A stretch of 64,000 nt of DNA from 2-02-FULL-55-14 sp964473365. GTDB taxonomy: Bacteria > Bacteroidota > Ignavibacteria > UBA10030. This document shows positions 33,759 through 42,087 of this stretch, in pieces (position 1 is the first letter of the stretch; the number at the start of each line of letters is the position of its first letter). The stretch spans positions 1 to 64,000 of the forward strand of contig CAYYOV010000011.1 in assembly GCA_964473365.1 (NCBI GenBank), written 5' to 3'. A program made the translations under genes and the position numbers. The notes under the pieces were generated by a model. It was not told the origin of the DNA, did no database searches, and saw nothing but the letters and a program-made list of their open reading frames with translations.

Positions 33759-34433
33759 TCAGGCTTCGGTCAGGAATTCGGTCTCGAACTTCTTCCATAC
33801 TTCGGCCGGAGCCGCATCAATCAGGCCCGCGACCGGGACTCCTCCGTCCTGCAACAACGCCGGCGAGAGCCCCTGTGCGCCGTTGACGCCGGCCAGCAGG
33901 TCACGAAGGCGCGCGAACTCATTGCGCACCCACTGATGCGTCTCTTCGCCAAGCAGCAGACCGCGGAGCTGCGAGGTCTTGTCGGGCTGGATCGTGTAGG
34001 CCCAGCCTTCGCTGAACAAGAGGTCCTTCATCTTCTCCGGATGCTCGATGAGCGACTGATTGGCTGAGAGCACAATCCCGCTCAACGGCGCGCGTACGGT
34101 AAGCGTGCGATCTCCTTCCTGCAACCGAAGGATGGGCTCGCCCCGCTGCACATGCTCTCCTTGCTTCTTCAGATACATCACCGTCGGCGTGGCCAGCAGG
34201 CGCGTCACGAAGTCGTCGATGCCCAGGCGAACTTTGCCGGACGGGAAGAGGTTGATCCAGGTGTGCGTCTTGGCGAAGAAGATACCGTCGGGGATACGGA
34301 CCGGCAGAGCCGGAACCGGCAGGGGCGACGCCGGAACCGCCGCGGGCGAGGAGCTGCGAGCGCGAACCCGGCGAACCACAAAGTCCATTCCCAGGAAGAA
34401 CAGGATGGTGGCAACAACGAGCAGAACAGTCAT
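33759..34433 (-). CDS. membrane-anchored GcvH-fold protein lacking the lipoyl lysine
   Basis: 224 residues. An N-terminal helix (MTVLLVVATILFFLGMDFVV) anchors it. A Pro/Ala linker follows. The H-protein-like domain has KTHTWINLFPSGKVRLGIDD, VMYLKKQGEHVQRGEPI, VRAPLSGIVLSAN and EGWAYTIQP. The lipoylation site reads RLQEGDRTLTV, with Asp aligned to the lipoyl Lys. The C-terminal segment has ALLQDGGVPV, shared with the protein at 30984. It is the first gene of a run GcvH-like, HybA-like, HybB-like, GcvH-like. It may act as a structural or redox-docking subunit; that is a guess. Confidence 0.78.
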   Translation of the reverse strand: MTVLLVVATILFFLGMDFVVRRVRARSSSPAAVPASPLPVPALPVRIPDGIFFAKTHTWINLFPSGKVRLGIDDFVTRLLATPTVMYLKKQGEHVQRGEPILRLQEGDRTLTVRAPLSGIVLSANQSLIEHPEKMKDLLFSEGWAYTIQPDKTSQLRGLLLGEETHQWVRNEFARLRDLLAGVNGAQGLSPALLQDGGVPVAGLIDAAPAEVWKKFETEFLTEA

Positions 34434-34510
34434 GGCATTCTCCTTTGAGCTATGTCGTCACGTCTCTGATCAGAAACGTGCCCACCTCTTGGCAGGCGAC
34501 ATACTCCATT

Positions 34511-34525
34511 GGAAGAAATGTGCCA
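34511..34525 (-). promoter_or_regulatory. weak sigma-54-like element before the GcvH/HybAB genes
   Basis: TGGCACATTTCTTCC has a perfect -24 TGGCAC, but the -12 reads TTCC where TTGC is expected. It is 78 bp upstream of the first gene of the cluster that also encodes a sigma-54 activator. A second -24-like GGGCACG lies 30 bp closer. Suggestive only. Confidence 0.3.
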
Positions 34526-34630
34526 GAGGCCTCCGCCCGATCGCCCCTAAGTGCCATCACAACTCAATGACACGAAGCCACTTACGGTTCTCGCATTTGA
34601 ATCGTTCAGCAACCGCGGACGTCACTGTAG

Positions 34631-34665
34631 AAAAACACAACACCGCCACAAGGGGCGGTGTTGTG
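34631..34665 (-). terminator. rho-independent terminator of the malic enzyme gene
   Basis: A perfect 12-bp stem (cacaacaccgcc / ggcggtgttgtg), 6-nt loop, followed on the minus strand by TTTTT. It lies 81 bp after the malic enzyme stop. The best terminator in the window. Confidence 0.92.
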
Positions 34666-34745
34666 ATATTGTACAACGCGTTGGGTATCAAGAGGTTGAT
34701 GCGATGTAGAGAATTTCTACATAGCCTGTTGAATTCCTCTACAAA

Positions 34746-37052
34746 TCAGGCGTTCACCGTCTCCCTTCGCGACGTTCCGGCCTGTGTCGAGAAGCTTGGC
34801 CCATTGTCCCCCTGAGCTTCGAAGACCGCCATCGCCGCCATGTTGACGATGTCGCCGACCTCGATGCCCGGAGCCATCAGATATACTGGTTTCCGGATGC
34901 CCATGAGAATGGGTCCGATTGCGGTCGCTCCGCCCAACTTGCCGAGCAGCTTATACGCGATGTTGGCAGAGGTCAGGTCTGGGCAAATGAGAACGTTCGC
35001 GGGTTCCGTGAGCTTCGAGAACGGATAATGCTCCGTCATGATCTCACGACTCACCGCCGTATCGGCCATCATCTCTCCGTCAACCATCAGGTCCGGTTCC
35101 TTGGCGTGCACGATCTCCGTCGCGCGCCGGACCTTTTCCGTCAGCGGATGAGGCGTACTGCCGAAGTTGCTGAACGACAGCATGGCGATCTTCGGCGTCA
35201 TATCGAGCTGGCGCACTTTGCGCGCCGCCAACAGGGCGATCTCCGCAAGTACCTCCGCGCTCGGGTCGATGTTCACCGTGGCATCGGCGATGAAGATCGT
35301 CTGGTCGCGGAAGACCATCATATACAATCCGGCGACCCGCTGAATGCCGGGCTTCGTGCCGATGATCTGGAGCGCCGGCTTGACGGTTGCCGGGTAGTGC
35401 TGTGTCAGGCCCGAGATGAGGCCATCGGCATCTTCCATGTCCACCATCATCATGCCGAAGATGTTATGCGTCTTCATCTGACGCTCCGCATCGACGCGAG
35501 TCAGCCCTTTGCGTTGGCGCTTGGCATAGAAGGCTGTCACGTACTCATCGAAGCGCGGCGACTTGCCGGGGTTGACGATCTGGATGCCCTCCAGGTCAAG
35601 CCCCAAATCGGCGATGCGCTGGCGAATGAACGTGCGGCTCCCCAGCAGGATGGGATGTGCGATCTTCTCGTCCAGAAGGATCTGAGCGGCTCGCAGGATG
35701 CGGTCCTCTTCGCCTTCCGGAAACACGATGCGCTTTGGGTTCGATTGCGCTTTGTGGATAAAGAAGCGCATTACTTCGCGCGAGCGGCCGAGGCGGGCTT
35801 CGAGGGAATCACGATATGCCTCGAAGTCGCGGATCGGCTGCTTCGCCACGCCCGTTTCCATGGCGGCCTTCGCAACCGCCGGTGCGACCCACAACAGCAC
35901 GCGCGGATCGAACGGTTTTGGAATGATGTACTCGCGTCCAAAGTCGATATGATTGCCGCCATACGCCCGGACGACGGAGTCGGGCACGTCTTCCTTCGCC
36001 AGCTTGGCCAAGGCCATTGTGGCGGCGATCTTCATCTCGTCATTGATCGCCGTCGCGCGACAATCGAGCGCACCCCGGAAAATGAACGGGAACCCGAGGA
36101 CGTTGTTCACCTGGTTCGGGAAATCGGACCTCCCCGTGGCCATGATGATATCGGTCCGAGCAGCCACAGCGTCGTCGTACGTGATCTCCGGATCGGGGTT
36201 TGCCATGGCGAAGACGATCGGATTGGCAGCCATCGACTTGACCATGTCCTGCGACAGAATGCCTTTGACCGAGACGCCGCAGAAGACATCGGCCCCTTTC
36301 ATCGCGTCGGCCAGGGTCCGCGCCTTTGAATCCGACGCAAAATATTCCTTGTAGGGGTTCATCCCTTCCGTACGGCCCTTGAAGACGACCCCCTTCGTAT
36401 CCACCAGGAGCATGTTCTCGCGCCGCACACCTAATCTCTCGTACAGCTTGGCGCAAGCGATGCCGGCGGCCCCGGCTCCGCTGAAGACGACCTTCACCTC
36501 GCCGATCTTCTTGCCGACGATCTCGAGCGCGTTCAGAAGCGCGGCCCCGCTGATGATCGCGGTCCCGTGCTGATCATCGTGGAAGACAGGGATCTTCATC
36601 GTCTTCTTGAGGGTCTCCTCGATATAGAAGCATTCGGGAGCCTTAATATCCTCAAGGTTGATGCCGCCGAATGTCGGCTCAAGCAACTGGCAGGCCTTGA
36701 TCACTTCATCGGCGTTGTGCGTATCGAGTTCGATGTCGAACACATCGACGTCAGCAAACCTCTTGAACAACACGCCCTTCCCCTCCATAACCGGTTTTCC
36801 GGCAAGGGCTCCGATATCCCCCAGCCCGAGAACAGCGGTGCCGTTCGAGATCACGGCGACGAGATTCCCTTTGGCGGTATATCGGTAGGCGTCCTCGGGA
36901 TCCTTCTCGATCTCGAGGCATGGTTCTGCAACGCCGGGTGTGTAGGCGAGGGAAAGATCTCGTTGCGTTGCACAGGGCTTACTCGGGATCACTTCGATCT
37001 TGCCACGCCGTCCCTGGGAGTGGTAGTCGAGCGCTTCTTGCTTGCGTATCAT
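34746..37052 (-). CDS. maeB: NADP-type malic enzyme fused to a phosphotransacetylase-like domain
   Basis: 768 residues, the usual length of MaeB. Residues of about 1-420 are the malic enzyme: the catalytic region has SLAYTPGVAEPC, DIGALAGKPVMEGKGVLFK, the metal site ELDTHNADE and FHDDQHGTA, and the NAD(P) Rossmann motif VFSGAGAAGIACAKL. From about 430 a PTA domain follows (NPKRIVFPEGEEDRILRAAQ ... SADTAVSREI-type C-terminus), which in most bacterial MaeB proteins is regulatory and not catalytic. It decarboxylates malate to pyruvate and supplies reductant. It is monocistronic, with a perfect sigma-54 site about 190 bp upstream and a strong terminator. Confidence 0.95.
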   Translation of the reverse strand: MIRKQEALDYHSQGRRGKIEVIPSKPCATQRDLSLAYTPGVAEPCLEIEKDPEDAYRYTAKGNLVAVISNGTAVLGLGDIGALAGKPVMEGKGVLFKRFADVDVFDIELDTHNADEVIKACQLLEPTFGGINLEDIKAPECFYIEETLKKTMKIPVFHDDQHGTAIISGAALLNALEIVGKKIGEVKVVFSGAGAAGIACAKLYERLGVRRENMLLVDTKGVVFKGRTEGMNPYKEYFASDSKARTLADAMKGADVFCGVSVKGILSQDMVKSMAANPIVFAMANPDPEITYDDAVAARTDIIMATGRSDFPNQVNNVLGFPFIFRGALDCRATAINDEMKIAATMALAKLAKEDVPDSVVRAYGGNHIDFGREYIIPKPFDPRVLLWVAPAVAKAAMETGVAKQPIRDFEAYRDSLEARLGRSREVMRFFIHKAQSNPKRIVFPEGEEDRILRAAQILLDEKIAHPILLGSRTFIRQRIADLGLDLEGIQIVNPGKSPRFDEYVTAFYAKRQRKGLTRVDAERQMKTHNIFGMMMVDMEDADGLISGLTQHYPATVKPALQIIGTKPGIQRVAGLYMMVFRDQTIFIADATVNIDPSAEVLAEIALLAARKVRQLDMTPKIAMLSFSNFGSTPHPLTEKVRRATEIVHAKEPDLMVDGEMMADTAVSREIMTEHYPFSKLTEPANVLICPDLTSANIAYKLLGKLGGATAIGPILMGIRKPVYLMAPGIEVGDIVNMAAMAVFEAQGDNGPSFSTQAGTSRRETVNA

Positions 37053-37442
37053 GGGATTGCTCTTTCTGCAAAGGAGATGGCACGCAGACCCACCTACCGC
37101 TCGACATGCGAGGAACTGGCAGGCAGGGTCGCTGGGAGGGCGGAAATGGTTGAGAAACTGCTGGGGAGCCTGAGTCCAGAGTTCTCACCGACCGAACTCG
37201 GCAGTCTCTGCGTGAAAAGCTTTTGTCTGGCGGCTAGCAGGCGTGCAAGGTCTGTGCCATTTTGACCCTTTGAATCCTCGGAAATTCGCCCGTCGCCATC
37301 ATCGAGACCGTGTTTTTTCCAAGAACTGCGAGGCAGGAGTGGGGATTGAAGGACAAGACGAACATGCCCCGCTGAGCTCGAGCTGCCGTCATATCTGGGA
37401 ATTGCAGGGATGGCGCCGTGAGTCGATTGGCGGAGGACATTG
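37053..37442. other. 390-bp leader and intergenic region upstream of malic enzyme
   Basis: Carries the -24/-12 site at 37245-37259. If that is the promoter, malic enzyme has a leader of about 180 nt, long enough for regulation, but I see no known riboswitch. The remaining 180 bp up to the DoxX-like gene stop shows no gene or terminator. Confidence 0.5.
37245..37259 (-). promoter_or_regulatory. sigma-54 -24/-12 promoter element, perfect consensus, upstream of malic enzyme
   Basis: Minus strand TGGCACAGACCTTGC, with A next, matches TGGCAC-N5-TTGCW at every fixed position with the GG-N10-GC spacing. It points at maeB. By chance a ten-position match would be rare in 64 kb. Confidence 0.8.
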
Positions 37443-37919
37443 TCAGGGATCGGCCTTCAATCGTCCACCACGGACGGTGGCCCCCACGACGATCCCGGCT
37501 GCGATCAGCACCAAGTTCTTGATGATATACTGGCCTTCGAGCGTAGGGGCATACGGCACGTGTGCAAAGGCCTCCCCTGGGAAAAGGATCAGGGGGGTCA
37601 ACGTGCCGAGCATCTGGACGAAGAGCAGCAGAAGCGTGAGGCGCATGCAGACGCCGAAGATCAATCCCAGGCCGATGAGCGATTCCCACAGGGCCAACAC
37701 AATGATCGACACGGTTGGCTTCACAAGGCCGAAGCTCAAGACCGCGATGGTCTTTGTCGCAAGATCTTGGGCCGGGCTCAGGCCGGGAATGAATTTGATC
37801 GACCCAAACCAGAAGAATGTGATTCCAAGGCTGACACGGAGCAATGTGATCCCGTAGCGCGCCATCCAACCAGTGATGATCCGGTCGAGTCTGTCGAACG
37901 ATTCACGGTACGAACTCAT
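37443..37919 (-). CDS. DoxX-like small integral membrane protein
   Basis: 158 residues with four hydrophobic helices. The N-terminal ITLLRVSLGITFFWFGSIKF and later ALWESLIGLGLIFGVCMRLT resemble the DoxX/SURF4-like (DUF417/YkgB) superfamily, whose roles range from redox to thiosulfate:quinone chemistry but are mostly unproven. Start 37919 follows CCAGGTGACCGC. It is 59 bp after the homocysteine methyltransferase gene and is last in that operon. No Cys pair typical of a thiol catalyst is visible. Confidence 0.75.
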   Translation of the reverse strand: MSSYRESFDRLDRIITGWMARYGITLLRVSLGITFFWFGSIKFIPGLSPAQDLATKTIAVLSFGLVKPTVSIIVLALWESLIGLGLIFGVCMRLTLLLLFVQMLGTLTPLILFPGEAFAHVPYAPTLEGQYIIKNLVLIAAGIVVGATVRGGRLKADP

Positions 37920-37978
37920 GCGGTCACCTGGATGTCGTACGGCTCTCGTGGATGGTCAGGATCACAAACGTCTCGTTG

Positions 37979-38869
37979 CTACCTCAGCCCAAGGTGTTTC
38001 GCCGCCGCGCCGATGTGTTCCGGCTCCGCGCCGCAGCAGCCGCCCAACAACTTCACTCCCATGCCGTACATCTCAGCAAGAAATGCCGCGAAGCTCTCTG
38101 GCGTCTCCGGATACACCGGACCGTTCGCTCCCCCGCGCGGAATGCCGGCGTTGGGCTGGATCAGCACCGGAACGGACGAGGCATCGAGGAATTCTTTCGC
38201 CACATCGCGCATGGTGTCGAATCCGGAGCCACAATTCGACCCGACGATCTGGGCCCCTGCAGCGATCAGTGCTTTCGCCGCCTGCGCTGGTGAAACCCCG
38301 AATGCCGTACGTGGACCGTGCGGCGTCGGTTCGAACGTCATCGTCGCGCCAACGATGTCAAAACCGACAGCATGTGCGCTTTCAAGCGCCAGTTGAGCCT
38401 CCTCCAGAGCCATCATCGTCTCGATCAGCAGCACACGGATGCCGGCCCCCTTGAGTGCACGGTATTGCTCCAGGAGGGAGGCGCGCGCCTCATCGTGCGC
38501 GAGTTCTCCGTACGGCTCGATCAGTTCACCCAAAGGACCCGTCGATCCGGCGACGATGATCCGACCACCGGCGGCCTCCAGAGCCAACCCGGCCGCTGCG
38601 CGGATGTTTTCGGCGACATCATCCTCCACTTCAACGGCATGGAATCGCCGCGCATTCGCGCCGAACGTGTTCGATTCGATCACCATCGATCCCGCGGCGA
38701 CGAACTCGCGATGCAGGCGGGCCACCTCCTCGGCGCGTCGAGTATTCCACAATTCAGGCGCGCTTCCGGGTTCCAAGCCCCGATGCTGCAGGCAGGCCCC
38801 AAACCCTCCGTCGAAGAGGATAGGCCCGGTCGGAGCAAGAAGAGAATGGATGGAAATGAGGGGAGGCAA
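37979..38869 (-). CDS. homocysteine S-methyltransferase family protein
   Basis: 296-residue (beta/alpha)8 zinc enzyme, equivalent to the N-terminal homocysteine-binding module of MetH or to BHMT. The zinc Cys are visible in GSNCGSG and the paired GGCCGAEPEH near the C-terminus; the N-terminal ILFDGGFGACLQHRG is typical. It would move a methyl group from the neighbouring corrinoid protein to homocysteine or another thiol. The only start compatible with the frame is TTG 38869, right beside a heptamer array with no ribosome binding site, so initiation is unusual. Order on the minus strand: UroD-like, corrinoid protein, this gene, DoxX. Confidence 0.88.
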   Translation of the reverse strand: MPPLISIHSLLAPTGPILFDGGFGACLQHRGLEPGSAPELWNTRRAEEVARLHREFVAAGSMVIESNTFGANARRFHAVEVEDDVAENIRAAAGLALEAAGGRIIVAGSTGPLGELIEPYGELAHDEARASLLEQYRALKGAGIRVLLIETMMALEEAQLALESAHAVGFDIVGATMTFEPTPHGPRTAFGVSPAQAAKALIAAGAQIVGSNCGSGFDTMRDVAKEFLDASSVPVLIQPNAGIPRGGANGPVYPETPESFAAFLAEMYGMGVKLLGGCCGAEPEHIGAAAKHLGLR

Positions 38870-38870
38870 T

Positions 38871-38933
38871 GATTTACGATTTACGATTTACGATTTACGA
38901 TTTACGATTTACGATTTACGATTTACGATCTAC
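38871..38933. repeat. perfect 7-bp tandem array, gatttac x8
   Basis: Eight perfect gatttac copies (38871-38926) and one gatctac variant. It fills the whole space between the corrinoid protein stop (the TAG stop is inside the last variant copy) and the TTG start of the homocysteine methyltransferase. Confidence 0.97.
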
Positions 38934-39568
38934 GATCGCCCAGGCTTGGAAACAAGCCGCTCGACCAGCTCGACGGCTTCGGCAGCCGAGCGGGCGCTCC
39001 CATCGGCGCCGATCTCTGCGGCGAACGAAGCGCTGACAGGTGCTCCGCCCACGATCACGGGAACGTGGATCTCGGCCGCGCGCAACGTTTCGATGACGGT
39101 CTTCATGTACGTCATCGTCGTCGTCAACAACGCGGACAATCCGATCACGTCGGGTCGATGCTCGCGGACGGACTGAAGGAACTTCTCCGCATTGCAGCCG
39201 GTCCCGATGTCGATGACCTTGAACCCCGCCCCGCGCAGCATGACGCCGACAAGATTCTTCCCGATGTCGTGCACATCCCCCTTGACGGTCCCGAGCAATA
39301 CGCTCCCCTTCGGGACATACGAACTCGCCGCCAGATGTGGATCGAGGACGGCCATTGCAGACTTCATTGCACGGGCGGCGACAAGCACTTCCGGCAGAAA
39401 GATCTCGCCCTCACGGAACCGCTTCCCTACCACCTGCATCGCTGGGAGGAGTCCTTCGTCGAGGATCTCAACGGGCCGTGCTCCGGATGAGAGCGCAGCC
39501 GTCGTCAACGCGGCCGTGGCTGCATGGTCACCGCGAATGAGGGATTGCTGGAGGTCGGTGTAGTCCAT
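38930..39568 (-). CDS. corrinoid (cobalamin-binding) methyltransferase protein
   Basis: 212 residues, MtaC/MttC/MtbC type. The N-terminal helical cap (about 1-80) is followed by a B12 Rossmann domain with the base-off motif KGDVHDIGKNLVGVML (His100), then IDIGTGCN and VIVGGAPVS. It carries the methyl group between the UroD-like methyltransferase and the homocysteine enzyme. The C-terminus ends 2-3 residues into the heptamer array. Confidence 0.92.
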   Translation of the reverse strand: MDYTDLQQSLIRGDHAATAALTTAALSSGARPVEILDEGLLPAMQVVGKRFREGEIFLPEVLVAARAMKSAMAVLDPHLAASSYVPKGSVLLGTVKGDVHDIGKNLVGVMLRGAGFKVIDIGTGCNAEKFLQSVREHRPDVIGLSALLTTTMTYMKTVIETLRAAEIHVPVIVGGAPVSASFAAEIGADGSARSAAEAVELVERLVSKPGRS

Positions 39569-39661
39569 GTGCGGTCAAAGCGTTACCCGAAGGTCCGAGG
39601 GATTGCACAGCGTTCCACGGAAACGAACGGAAGCCATTCCTTTGCAATGCGGATCGTTGTC

Positions 39662-40783
39662 TCACTCGTTGTTTTCTGGTGCCTCAACGATCTTCCTGAG
39701 CGCCATGATCCTCTCCGGCTTGACCCCCGGAGCGATGGAGCAAGCCGTCGAGAGGATGAATCGTCCGTAGGCCTGGCCGAGGTGGAGTCGCTTTCGGGCG
39801 TCGCGCACCACATCTTCGTCAGTGCCGAGCAGCAACGAGTGAACAGAATCGATGTTCCCTTTGACGAACATCGATCCGTTCAATGTTCCAAAGGCCTCGG
39901 CGAGCTCTGTCGTTCCCAGCGGTGGTGGGTCCAAACACTCAAGACCATTCGCTCCAGAGCGCGCCATCAAGTCGAGCCGGTCGCCGATGGCCCCGCAGGT
40001 ATGCAGGTACGCAGGGGTCCCATGCTTCTGGATCGCATCAACGACACGTCGCTCGTACGGCAGGACGAACCGTTCGTAGTGACCGCGTGACAGGAATCCT
40101 GCCCCAGCAAATGGCGACGAGATCTTGACAGCATCGATGTCCTCTCGCACCATGGCCGATGCGATCTCAACGACCCCATCCGCAAACCCGTCCAGCCACG
40201 CTTCTGCCTGCTCCGGATCGTCGATGAGAAGCATCAGCGCCGATTCATGTCCGAGGACGTCGAGCAGATAGTCGAACGGTGATGTGACCTCGCCGTGGAT
40301 GCTCACGCCCGGACCCGCGAGCGCGCGAACCTTGCGAAAGATATCGAATCGACGCGTTGGATGAATGTCGAACCGAAGCCCTTGACTGACGGGAATATAC
40401 GACAATGGACGGGGGATCAGAGAGGGATGTGAAACAGACCGCGTCGGCTCGGACAGCTGTTCCGGCAGGTCATCGGGCGGGAAGCGCATCTTCCGCCCGT
40501 CGTTCCACGTCACAACGTCCCCGTCGGGGCCCGGATCACGTCGGAGAAGGGCATCCGCCCATCGAGGATCGTGGCCATGGAGACTGACGAGGATCCCGTC
40601 GAAACCGTAGCGGGCGCAAAGTTCCACCAGTCCGCGGGCGAAGACCTCAGGTTCGCACCAGAAGTCCACGGGAGCGACGGGAAGCTGCTTGAGCATGTGC
40701 CCGATGCTCATTTGGCACATGAACGGCACGCGATCGACGGGTCTCCCCGCCATCGCGGACGCCATGCGTTCGCGGGAGGTCAT
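39662..40783 (-). CDS. uroporphyrinogen-decarboxylase-like corrinoid methyltransferase
   Basis: 373 residues of the UroD/MtaA superfamily. Zinc ligands of methylcobamide:thiol methyltransferases appear to be present: AYLHTCGAI and, about 20 residues on, LECLDPP (the HxC...C pattern). This argues for a methyltransferase and against haem synthesis. Substrate is unknown: methanol, methylamines, methoxyaromatics or a methyl thiol are all possible. The ATG at 40783 (MTSRERM) is preferred over a GTG at 40816; neither has a strong ribosome site. First gene of the corrinoid operon, downstream of the terminator of the PFOR operon. Confidence 0.85.
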   Translation of the reverse strand: MTSRERMASAMAGRPVDRVPFMCQMSIGHMLKQLPVAPVDFWCEPEVFARGLVELCARYGFDGILVSLHGHDPRWADALLRRDPGPDGDVVTWNDGRKMRFPPDDLPEQLSEPTRSVSHPSLIPRPLSYIPVSQGLRFDIHPTRRFDIFRKVRALAGPGVSIHGEVTSPFDYLLDVLGHESALMLLIDDPEQAEAWLDGFADGVVEIASAMVREDIDAVKISSPFAGAGFLSRGHYERFVLPYERRVVDAIQKHGTPAYLHTCGAIGDRLDLMARSGANGLECLDPPPLGTTELAEAFGTLNGSMFVKGNIDSVHSLLLGTDEDVVRDARKRLHLGQAYGRFILSTACSIAPGVKPERIMALRKIVEAPENNE

Positions 40784-40824
40784 ACAGGAGTCAACGATAC
40801 GCAGATTCTTGGACACAAAACACG

Positions 40825-40867
40825 AGGCCCGGAAATCCCCACGTCTCCGTGGTTCGTTCCCGGGCCT
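40825..40867 (-). terminator. terminator of the PFOR/DHOD-like operon
   Basis: An imperfect long hairpin: aggcccggaa pairs with ttcccgggcct (one bulge), and inside it ccacg pairs with cgtgg. On the minus strand it is followed by GTGTTTTGTG. It lies 51 bp after the DHOD-like stop. Confidence 0.7.
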
Positions 40868-40917
40868 TCTGAGATTCGCTCGTCATCCTCCCTCCCACAC
40901 GAGCCCCTCCAACGGCT

Positions 40918-41916
40918 CTACATGAGCAGCTTGTACCGATTCAATGCCTTCATGTAGTTCGCACGCTCGAACGCTGAGGGATCATGGACCGACTTGTGGC
41001 TCATGCTTCCCTTCATCTGTTCGACGGAGACGTACTCGTGCTCGAACATCCATTTTTCCACCCCTTCGAGCACTTCCTTCAGGTGTTCGGGGCCGCGTTT
41101 GAGCAACGCGGAGCACATCATGGTCACATCGGCGCCGGCCATGAGCAGCTTGATCACATCGTCCGACGTGTGGACACCGCTCGTCGCCGCCAGGCTCGCC
41201 TTGATGCGGCCGTGGAGGACGGCGATCCAGCGCATCGGAAGTGTGATGGCTGTGGAATCGCTCAGGTGGACGTTGGGCGTCACCTCGAGCTCGTTGATGT
41301 TGATGTCCGGCTGATAGAACCGGTTGAAGAGCACGAGACCATCTGCACCGGCGTTCACCAGCCTCTGGGCCATATTCGCCAGCGCCGTGAAGTAGGGACT
41401 GAGTTTCACGGCCACAGGGATCGCGACGGTGCTCTTGACGGCATGAAGCACGTCGAGATAGCGCGCCTCGACATCGTCGCCGGCCAGCGCCGGGTCGGTG
41501 GGAATGTAGTAGACGTTGAGTTCAAGCGCGTCCGCACCCGCCTCTTCCATGTGCTTGGCATACTTCACCCACCCGCCGGTGGATACGCCGTTCAGACTCC
41601 CGATGACGGGGATCTCCAGCGACTCGGCGGCCTTCCTCAGAAGCTCGAGGTACTGGTCGGGTTCGAGATTGTACTCCTTCGCCTCGGGAAAATACGTGAG
41701 CGCCTCGGCGTACGATTGTGTTCCATATGACAGATAGTGGTCGATCTCGAACGACTCGTGCTCGATCTGCTCCTCGAACAACGAGTACATCACGATCGCG
41801 GCGGCGCCGGCGTCTTCGAGCCGCTTCATGGAGTCGATGTTCCGTGAGAGCGGACTGGCCGAGGGAACCAGCGGGTTCTTCAGACGCTTGCCGAGGTAGT
41901 AGGTTGAAAGGTCCAT
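40918..41916 (-). CDS. dihydroorotate-dehydrogenase-like FMN protein
   Basis: 332-residue TIM barrel of the DHOD-like family. The start MDLSTYYLGKRLKNPLVPSA, the phosphate-binding VIGSLNGVS, and the FMN-site ALELNVYYIP and AVKLSPYF segments are characteristic. This branch is distinct from PyrD and often lies beside PFOR genes in anaerobes. Here it follows PFOR by 171 bp and ends in a terminator. The true substrate is unknown; a ferredoxin-dependent role with PFOR is plausible but not proved. No PyrK-type electron-transfer partner is seen. Confidence 0.85.
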   Translation of the reverse strand: MDLSTYYLGKRLKNPLVPSASPLSRNIDSMKRLEDAGAAAIVMYSLFEEQIEHESFEIDHYLSYGTQSYAEALTYFPEAKEYNLEPDQYLELLRKAAESLEIPVIGSLNGVSTGGWVKYAKHMEEAGADALELNVYYIPTDPALAGDDVEARYLDVLHAVKSTVAIPVAVKLSPYFTALANMAQRLVNAGADGLVLFNRFYQPDININELEVTPNVHLSDSTAITLPMRWIAVLHGRIKASLAATSGVHTSDDVIKLLMAGADVTMMCSALLKRGPEHLKEVLEGVEKWMFEHEYVSVEQMKGSMSHKSVHDPSAFERANYMKALNRYKLLM

Positions 41917-41951
41917 AGGGTGCCTGTGGGTCCTTGGTCGAGTTCTGTTGA

Positions 41952-42077
41952 GAGTCAGCAGTAGGCAGGATCGTTCAGCTCAGTGTCACGGAGAGGCCAA
42001 GGAAGACAGATCCGGGATCTTTGATCACAGGACCCCAAGCTGACTTCTCCTGCCTGTACCCGCTTTCTGCCTACTCC
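41952..42077. repeat. imperfect inverted repeat between PFOR and DHOD-like genes
   Basis: The left arm has gagtcagcagtaggcagga. The right arm has tcctgcctgtacc and ttctgcctactcc, which contain its reverse-complement cores (aggcagga, agtaggcag). It occupies most of the 171-bp gap. It resembles repeat arms found elsewhere in this window. Confidence 0.45.
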
Positions 42078-42087
42078 ACGGTTTTTC

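Larger units (their letters stand above)
34434..34745. other. 312-bp interval with terminator and candidate promoter
   Basis: Contains the malic enzyme terminator (34631-34665) and, nearer the GcvH-like gene, two -24-like sequences: TGGCACATTTCTTCC at 34511-34525 (minus) and GGGCACGTTTCTGAT at 34469-34483 (minus). Nothing else is recognisable; no open frame. Confidence 0.6.

Noticed and set aside
37077..37265. Small plus-strand frame MARRPTYRSTCEEL..., which resembles the start of some PAS-domain proteins
   Set aside because: The AAGGAG is directly next to the ATG, leaving no spacing; it lies opposite the malic enzyme leader and overlaps its sigma-54 site. No domain follows.
38871..38933. 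Heptamer array considered as a CRISPR
   Set aside because: The unit is only 7 bp and there are no spacers; no cas genes in the window. The same holds for the other heptamer arrays.
39662..40783. UroD-like gene as a haem biosynthesis enzyme (hemE)
   Set aside because: It has the zinc-ligand HTC...C pattern and lies beside corrinoid and homocysteine methyltransferase genes, which fits a methyltransferase better.
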